Shown here: positions 1 to 5,060 of the stretch, piece after piece
Numbering within the stretch: position 1 is the first letter of the stretch
Layout: every line of letters begins with the position of its first letter
NCBI GenBank assembly: GCA_902772795.1
Contig: CACYBZ010000054.1
Coordinates: forward strand, 1-13,296
Length of the DNA: 13,296 nucleotides
From: an uncultured Ruminococcus sp.
Lineage (GTDB): Bacteria; Bacillota; Clostridia; Oscillospirales; Acutalibacteraceae
Direction: 5' to 3'
The notes under the pieces: generated by a model
What the model was told of the DNA's origin: nothing
Seen by the model: the letters and a program-made list of their open reading frames with translations, nothing else
The model's database searches: none
Made by a program: the position numbers and the translations under genes

Positions 1-1
1 A

Positions 2-85
2 AAAGTTTCGGTCAAGCCTTTTCAAAGGCTTGTGGGGTTCAGGGGCAAAGCCCCTGATGGGATTTTTAAGGGCAACGCCCTTAAA
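2..85 (+). repeat. Modular multi-hairpin intergenic repeat, copy 1
   Basis: Three hairpins in a row: stem A at 13-32 (CAAGCCTTT, loop TC, AAAGGCTTG), stem B at 39-57 (TCAGGGGC, loop AAA, GCCCCTGA) and stem C at 65-85 (TTTAAGGGC, loop AAC, GCCCTTAAA). Positions 2-58 are a perfect inverted match to 13201-13257, and the whole unit aligns, reversed, with 7966-8047. None of the stems is followed by a T-run, so it does not look like an ordinary terminator. It lies upstream of the first amylase; what lies further upstream is unseen. The function of the family is unknown to me. Confidence 0.88.
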
Positions 86-133
86 CTGTTCGGTAAAAAG
101 CTGAAGACAAATTGCACAAAATTTACAGATTAG

Positions 134-180
134 ATTTTATGAAATCAACAGTAGGAAAACAAGGGAAAAAATGTTACAAT
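134..180 (+). promoter_or_regulatory. Promoter of first amylase (extended -10)
   Basis: An extended -10, TGTTACAAT, lies at 172-180, with no good -35 (TAGGAA at the 17-bp position). Upstream, ATTTTAT (134-140) followed by GAAATCAA (141-148) resembles the two ends of the block shared by the other two amylase promoters, but lacks the central TTTTGCAAAA-like dyad. The inferred RNA start near 187 falls after the ATG at 171, which supports translation starting at 216. Confidence 0.6.
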
Positions 181-215
181 ACTTTCTGAGAATTTTTAGA
201 AGGAGGAAACAAGAT

Positions 216-2399
216 ATGTTTCTCAACAGAACTTTTATTGGCAAAAAGACGTTGAGTGTCATGCTTGTTTGTGCAATGGTGTCGACAGTCGGGGTAACTT
301 CAGCAATTACCACTACGGCAACGGTCACAGATAAGCAGAACTCACAGGCGACAACGGTTCAGACAGAGAGTTCAGCAAACTCCTACGGTCTGAAAGACAA
401 CATTCAGGACGGTGTTATTTTGCATGCCTGGGAATGGTCACTCAGCAACATCAAAGACAGACTTCCGCAGATTGCACAGGCGGGTTACAGTGCTGTACAG
501 ACCACTGTTTTACAGCATTGCAAAGAGTCAACAGCAGGTAAGGCAAATGACGGTTGGTGGGTATATTATCAGCCCGCATCATTTGTGCTGGAAACACAGT
601 CAGGTTACAGTGCACTGGGTACAAAAGCAGATTTGCAGGCACTTTGTGCAGAGGCAGAAAAATACGGCATTAAAGTTATCGTAGACGTAGTTGCTAACCA
701 TTTGGGAAATAAGTCGGGTTATGATTTGTCCCCCTCCATTCCCGATGATATCAGAAACGACGGCAACTGCTGGCACGACCAGTGGAATAAAGAAATCAAC
801 TACGGCAACCGTTACAGTATTACCCACGGTTCAATGAACGGCTTGCCTGATTTGAATACAGAAAATCCTAAAATTCAGACGTATGTTAAAAATTATCTCA
901 GAGAATGTATGGATTGCGGTGTCAAAGGTTTCCGTTTTGACGCAGCAAAGCATATCAGCGTACCCGATGAGGGAGGAGAATACACATTCTGGTCGAATGT
1001 TCTTTCGGACGCAAATTCCTATGCACAGACAAAAGGCTTTAACCTTTACAGTTACGGAGAAGTGTTGAATCAGACAACTGAGGGTGGTGGCCCTGCTGTT
1101 ACAGGTTACACACAATATATGTCGGTTACAGAAAACACAGTCGGCAACAGTATCCGAACATCAATGAAAAAGAAAAATGTACAGGGTGTCGCAGACGGTT
1201 CCTATCATAAGGGAACATCAGCTGACAAAGCGGTACTCTGGGCAGAATCCCATGATACCTACGCTAACCAGAGCGAAAATGAATATGAACGCTCCAATGA
1301 TGTCAGTGATTTTGATATCAACAAAACTTGGGGTATGGTCGGAGCAAGAAACAAGGCGACAGCTTTGTATTTCGCCAGAACAAACGGTTTTGCTACAAAA
1401 ATCGGTACAGTCAATTCTACACAGTGTTTCAGTAATGAAGTTATTGCTGTCAACAAATTCCACAACAAGTATGCAGGACAGAATGAGTATGTTGCTTACA
1501 GCGGTTCGGTTGCCTATGTGGAAAGAGGTACAGACGGTGTTGTTCTCGTCAATGTCAGCGGAAGTTCACAGCAGGTAAGCGTGCCGTCGCATATCATGAA
1601 AGACGGTACTTACAAAGACCAGATTACCGGAAATACCTTTACCGTATCCAACAAGCAAATCAGCGGACAAATCGGTGAAACAGGTATCGCTGTTGTCCAT
1701 AATGTTTCAGAAACGCCCACACAACCTACAACCCCTACAACACCTCCTACACAGCCTACAACACCTCCCACACAACCCACAACCCCTACCGAAAGCTATA
1801 TGATAGGTGACGCTAATGGGGACAATGGTGTGAATATGAAAGACTGCGTAATTATGCAGAAAGCCGTAGTAGGCAGTGTAACACTTACAGGCAAGAAACT
1901 CAAGGCAGCAGATGTTACAGGCGATGGTAAAGTTTCTGTCGGAGATATTGTTGCTGTGATGAGATATCTTGTTGGTTATACCAACACCTATAAGATTGGT
2001 ACACTCGTAGGTGTAGAAAATCCTACATCGCCTACCAGCCCTACAAATCCCACAAGCCCCACAAATCCTACAAGCCCTACTACTCCCGTTCCGGGCAATA
2101 CCGTTTCTCTTGACCCTTCTGCTATTGCCACAGGTACAGAAAGATGGGCATTGTATGTATGGAAGAGTGAAACAGATAACAAATGGATTAATATGAGTGG
2201 TTCAGGAAGTTCATTCAAAGCAGATGTTCCTGACGGTTATACCAACTTTATCGTTGTCAGAATGAACGGCGGTACAACAGAAAACAACTGGAGTAATAAG
2301 TGGAATCAGAGTGCAGACCTTACCACTGCAAACGGAACAGTAATAAAAGCAACGGGTTGGGGAGCTAATGGTACATTTACAGTAACGCAATCCAAATAA
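216..2399 (+). CDS. Secreted GH13 alpha-amylase with dockerin (amylase 1)
   Basis: Extracellular alpha-amylase, 727 aa, expected to hydrolyse internal alpha-1,4 bonds of starch. The start at 216 follows AGGAGGAAAC (201-210); the in-frame ATG at 171 overlaps the -10 box and is rejected. Layout: signal peptide 1-30 (KK then a hydrophobic run ending VTSA), catalytic domain about 57-497, Thr/Pro/Gln linker 501-525, dockerin about 528-592, Pro/Thr/Ser/Asn linker 602-627, C-terminal module 629-727. GH13 regions are intact: DVVANH 157-162, GFRFDAAKH with nucleophile Asp242, YGE with acid/base Glu282, and ESHD with Asp347. ESHDTYAN and HAWEWS closely resemble B. subtilis AmyE (GH13 subfamily 28). The dockerin has two calcium loops (Asp532 to Asp543, Asp566 to Asp577), so the enzyme should dock on a cohesin. 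The C-terminal module has the NKWNQSADL motif seen in starch-binding modules; its family is uncertain. First of three tandem paralogues, with its own promoter and terminator. Confidence 0.93.
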   Translation: MFLNRTFIGKKTLSVMLVCAMVSTVGVTSAITTTATVTDKQNSQATTVQTESSANSYGLKDNIQDGVILHAWEWSLSNIKDRLPQIAQAGYSAVQTTVLQHCKESTAGKANDGWWVYYQPASFVLETQSGYSALGTKADLQALCAEAEKYGIKVIVDVVANHLGNKSGYDLSPSIPDDIRNDGNCWHDQWNKEINYGNRYSITHGSMNGLPDLNTENPKIQTYVKNYLRECMDCGVKGFRFDAAKHISVPDEGGEYTFWSNVLSDANSYAQTKGFNLYSYGEVLNQTTEGGGPAVTGYTQYMSVTENTVGNSIRTSMKKKNVQGVADGSYHKGTSADKAVLWAESHDTYANQSENEYERSNDVSDFDINKTWGMVGARNKATALYFARTNGFATKIGTVNSTQCFSNEVIAVNKFHNKYAGQNEYVAYSGSVAYVERGTDGVVLVNVSGSSQQVSVPSHIMKDGTYKDQITGNTFTVSNKQISGQIGETGIAVVHNVSETPTQPTTPTTPPTQPTTPPTQPTTPTESYMIGDANGDNGVNMKDCVIMQKAVVGSVTLTGKKLKAADVTGDGKVSVGDIVAVMRYLVGYTNTYKIGTLVGVENPTSPTSPTNPTSPTNPTSPTTPVPGNTVSLDPSAIATGTERWALYVWKSETDNKWINMSGSGSSFKADVPDGYTNFIVVRMNGGTTENNWSNKWNQSADLTTANGTVIKATGWGANGTFTVTQSK

Positions 2400-2420
2400 T
2401 TTGCAGGTCTTGTTTTTTCA

Positions 2421-2456
2421 GACGGATAGTCCTCAGACTATCCGTCCTTTTACTTT
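2421..2456 (+). terminator. Intrinsic terminator of amylase 1
   Basis: A perfect 11-bp stem (GACGGATAGTC 2421-2431 with GACTATCCGTC 2436-2446), loop CTCA, followed by CTTTTACTTT. It starts 21 bp after the stop codon. The remaining gap to the next promoter block (2457-2557) shows nothing I can assign. Confidence 0.85.
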
Positions 2457-2557
2457 GGTGATGGCACATCAAAAGGGAAAGTTTTTCTGTTTTTTGTCTG
2501 TGTGTTCATAGGGAAAATGAAAAAGATAACTTTCTATATAAATTACACAAATTTGCT

Positions 2558-2590
2558 ATTTTATCTTTTGCAAAAAAATCAATATGAAAA
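2558..2590 (+). promoter_or_regulatory. Conserved 33-bp upstream block of amylase 2
   Basis: Matches 4971-5003 (upstream of amylase 3) at 31 of 33 positions, while flanking intergenic sequence diverges. It holds a perfect 10-bp palindrome TTTTGCAAAA (2566-2575, within a longer A-run) followed by AATCAATAT. It ends 12 bp before the extended -10 TG motif, and the AAATCAA-to-10-box distance is 30 bp in both genes. Inferred to be an activator or repressor site controlling starch utilisation; it does not match the CcpA cre consensus. Confidence 0.55.
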
Positions 2591-2602
2591 AACTCCCTGA
2601 TA

Positions 2603-2611
2603 TGCTATAAT
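2603..2611 (+). promoter_or_regulatory. Extended -10 promoter of amylase 2
   Basis: TGCTATAAT: a consensus TATAAT at 2606-2611 preceded by the TGn extension. The -35 position (2583-2588, TATGAA) is poor and falls inside the conserved block, which fits a promoter relying on the extended -10 and possibly on an activator. The inferred RNA start near 2618 gives a leader of about 30 nt carrying AAGGAGGAG (2631-2639). Confidence 0.7.
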
Positions 2612-2646
2612 TGAGGTGACAAATTTAGAGAAGGAGGAGACTAATC

Positions 2647-4797
2647 ATGTTTCTTAACAAAAAGATTGGCGGAAAGTTGTTAAGTGCTATGCTTACCGTA
2701 GCAATGGTATCATCAGTAGCGGTTACTTCAGCGGTTTCTTCAGTTGCGGTTACCAATGATACTCAGAATGCAGAAGCTACAGCAGACAAGGTTACAAGTT
2801 CAGCTAACAGTTACGGATTGAAAGACAATCCACAGGACGGTGTCATTTTACACGCTTGGCAGTGGTCATTCCAGAACATCAAGAGTAAATTGCCCGAAAT
2901 CGCAGCAGCAGGTTATTCTACCATTCAGACCTCTGTTACACAGCAGCCTAAAGAAAGTACCGCAGGTAAAGGCAACAATATCTGGTGGGTATACTATCAG
3001 CCGGCAGGTTTTTACCTTACCACAGGCGGTAATGCACTCGGTACAAAATCTGATTTGCAGGAACTTTGTGCAGCAGCAAGTCAGTACGGTATCAGGGTTA
3101 TTGTCGACGTCGTTGCTAACCATCTCGGAAACAAAAATGGCTATGATAAGGCAGATACGATTCCTGATGATATCAAAAATGACGGAAATTGCTGGCATGA
3201 CCAGTGGAATAAAGAAATCAACTATGGCAACCGTTACAGTATTACACACGGTTCAATGGGCGGACTTCCCGACCTTAACTCAGAAAATCCGAAAATTCAG
3301 AATTATGTCGTCAATTATCTGAAAGAATGTATTGATGTCGGTGTTACCGGTTTCCGTTTTGACGCAGCAAAACACATCAGCGTTCCCGATGAGGGCAGTG
3401 AATATACATTCTGGCCTAATGTGCTGAATCCTACCACAGCTTATGCACAGTCCAAGGGCTTTACTCCTTACTATTACGGTGAGGCACTCTATCAGACTAC
3501 GGACGGTGGCGGACCCGCAGCAACCAGTTACACAAAGTTTATGTCACTTACCGATGATACTACGGGTAACAGTATCAGAGGTGCAGTAGCAGGCGGTAAT
3601 GCAGCAGGTGCGGCAAAGAGTACTTACGATAAAGGTATTTCGCCTGATAAGGCAGTTCTTTGGGCAGAATCTCACGATACATATTCCAATGACAGTAAAG
3701 ACTCTACCAATGTCAGTGACTACAACATCAATAAGACATGGGCAATGGTAGCTTCCAGAAATAAAGCAACTGCATTGTATTTTGCTCGTACACAAGGCTG
3801 GTGCGGTGGACAAATCGGACAGATTTATTCTACACAGTGTTTCAATAAGGAAGTTGCTGAAGTCAATAAATTCCACAACTATTTTGCAGGACAGAGCGAG
3901 TATCTTTCTTCAAGCGGTTCAATCGCTTACAATGAAAGAGGTACAAGCGGTGTTATTCTTGTCAATGTCGGCGGCAGTTCACAGCAGGTAAGCGTAGCAG
4001 CTCACAAGATGGCTAACGGTACTTACAAAGACCAGGTATCAGGCAGCACATTCACAGTATCTAACGGACAAATCAGCGGACAAATCGGCAACACAGGTAT
4101 AGCAGTTGTTTATAATGCAACAGAAATTCCTACCAATCCTCCGACAAATCCGCCTACCAATCCTCCGACACAGCCTCCCACACAGGCAGAAACCTATGTC
4201 AAAGGCGATGCTAATGGTGACGGCGTTGTCAATATGAAAGACTGCGTTGTTATACAGAAATCTATCGTAGGCAGCACAACGCTTACAGGCAAAAACCTCA
4301 AAGCAGCAGATGTTACCGGTGACAGCAAAGTTGCCGTTGCTGATGTCGTTGCAGTGATGAGATATCTTGTAGGCTTTACCAACACTTACAGTATAGGTTC
4401 AGTAGTTACAGGTGGCGTAGTTGTCAATCCGACAACCCCTGTCAATCCGACAAATCCTCCAACCAATCCTCCAACCAATCCTCCGATTACCAGCGGTACA
4501 GTCCAGTTTGACGGTTCAGCAGTTACCGTAGGTAATGAAAGATGGGCATTGTATGTATGGAAGAGTGAATCGGACAACAAGTGGATTGATATGAGCGGTT
4601 CAGGAAGTTCCATCACAGGTAATATTCCTGACGGTTATACAAACTTCATCATTGTCAGAATGAACGGTGCGACAAGCGATAACAACTGGAACAACAAATG
4701 GAATCAGTCACCTGACCTGAGTACTTCGGCAGGAACTGTTGTCAAGGCAACAGGTTGGGGTTCTAACGGATTGTTCAATGTTTCCCAGTCCAAGTAA
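2647..4797 (+). CDS. Secreted GH13 alpha-amylase with dockerin (amylase 2)
   Basis: Extracellular alpha-amylase, 716 aa, paralogue of the upstream gene with the same domain order. The start is fixed by AAGGAGGAG 8 bp before the ATG. Signal peptide about 1-29, with a repeated SSVAVTSAV/SSVAVT stretch at its end; catalytic domain about 56-490; (NPPT)n linker 495-513; dockerin about 516-581; second linker 594-616; C-terminal module 618-716. Catalytic residues are present: region I DVVANH 154-159, nucleophile Asp239 in GFRFDAAKH, acid/base Glu279 in YYGEA, Asp344 in ESHDTYSN. Dockerin calcium loops run Asp521-Asp532 and Asp555-Asp566; the second has Ala at loop position 9 (Ala563) instead of the usual Asn/Ser. 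It lacks the HCKE and GYSALG features shared by amylases 1 and 3, so surface loops near the active cleft differ and substrate preference may too. Own promoter with the conserved 33-bp block, own terminator. Confidence 0.93.
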   Translation: MFLNKKIGGKLLSAMLTVAMVSSVAVTSAVSSVAVTNDTQNAEATADKVTSSANSYGLKDNPQDGVILHAWQWSFQNIKSKLPEIAAAGYSTIQTSVTQQPKESTAGKGNNIWWVYYQPAGFYLTTGGNALGTKSDLQELCAAASQYGIRVIVDVVANHLGNKNGYDKADTIPDDIKNDGNCWHDQWNKEINYGNRYSITHGSMGGLPDLNSENPKIQNYVVNYLKECIDVGVTGFRFDAAKHISVPDEGSEYTFWPNVLNPTTAYAQSKGFTPYYYGEALYQTTDGGGPAATSYTKFMSLTDDTTGNSIRGAVAGGNAAGAAKSTYDKGISPDKAVLWAESHDTYSNDSKDSTNVSDYNINKTWAMVASRNKATALYFARTQGWCGGQIGQIYSTQCFNKEVAEVNKFHNYFAGQSEYLSSSGSIAYNERGTSGVILVNVGGSSQQVSVAAHKMANGTYKDQVSGSTFTVSNGQISGQIGNTGIAVVYNATEIPTNPPTNPPTNPPTQPPTQAETYVKGDANGDGVVNMKDCVVIQKSIVGSTTLTGKNLKAADVTGDSKVAVADVVAVMRYLVGFTNTYSIGSVVTGGVVVNPTTPVNPTNPPTNPPTNPPITSGTVQFDGSAVTVGNERWALYVWKSESDNKWIDMSGSGSSITGNIPDGYTNFIIVRMNGATSDNNWNNKWNQSPDLSTSAGTVVKATGWGSNGLFNVSQSK

Positions 4798-4819
4798 TCT
4801 TCAATATTTTTGACATCAG

Positions 4820-4856
4820 GCTGATAACAGTTTTACTGGCTGTTATCAGCTTTTTG
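4820..4856 (+). terminator. Intrinsic terminator of amylase 2
   Basis: A perfect 11-bp stem (GCTGATAACAG 4820-4830 with CTGTTATCAGC 4840-4850), 9-nt loop, then TTTTTG. It lies 22 bp after the stop codon. Nothing assignable is seen in 4857-4953. Confidence 0.88.
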
Positions 4857-4970
4857 TTCGCTGACATTGTTTTTGAAAATCGGATAGTCTATATTTTCGG
4901 AAAAATTCTCTGTGGCTATTTTCTGCGGAGTATTTTCTTTTATTTTCCATGTAATTTATACAAAATTAAT

Positions 4971-5003
4971 ATTTTATCTTTTGCCAAAAAATCAATATAA
5001 AAA
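4971..5003 (+). promoter_or_regulatory. Conserved 33-bp upstream block of amylase 3
   Basis: Partner of 2558-2590 (31 of 33 identical; differences are C for A at block position 15 and A for G at position 29). The central dyad here is TTTTGCCAAAA. Weaker similarity continues about 17 bp further upstream (12 of 17 positions). The spacing to the -10 is the same as in amylase 2. Candidate binding site of a shared regulator. Confidence 0.55.
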
Positions 5004-5015
5004 TTGCAGATAGTA

Positions 5016-5024
5016 TGATAAAAT
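5016..5024 (+). promoter_or_regulatory. Extended -10 promoter of amylase 3
   Basis: TGATAAAAT: TAAAAT at 5019-5024 (one mismatch to TATAAT) with the TGn extension. The -35 position holds only TATAAA. The inferred RNA start near 5031 would make the ATG at 5034 practically leaderless, so the ATG at 5061 with its own Shine-Dalgarno site is preferred. Confidence 0.6.
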
Positions 5025-5060
5025 ATCCTTGATATGTTTTTTAGAAAGAGAGGATTAACA

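Noticed and set aside
2..85. CRISPR array or insertion sequence
   Set aside because: There are no regularly spaced repeats with unique spacers and no transposase reading frame; the unit is a set of adjacent hairpins.
171..215. Upstream ATG extending amylase 1 by 15 residues
   Set aside because: The ATG overlaps the extended -10 box, has no Shine-Dalgarno site, and places a charged extension before the signal peptide.
4881..4890. CGGATAGTC after amylase 2, resembling the left arm of the amylase 1 terminator
   Set aside because: It might be a duplication remnant, but the match is about 9 bp with no second arm; too little to support.
5034..5060. Upstream ATG extending amylase 3 by 9 residues
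   Set aside because: It lies at the inferred RNA start with no ribosome binding site; the ATG at 5061 has GAGAGGA at good spacing and matches the paralogues.
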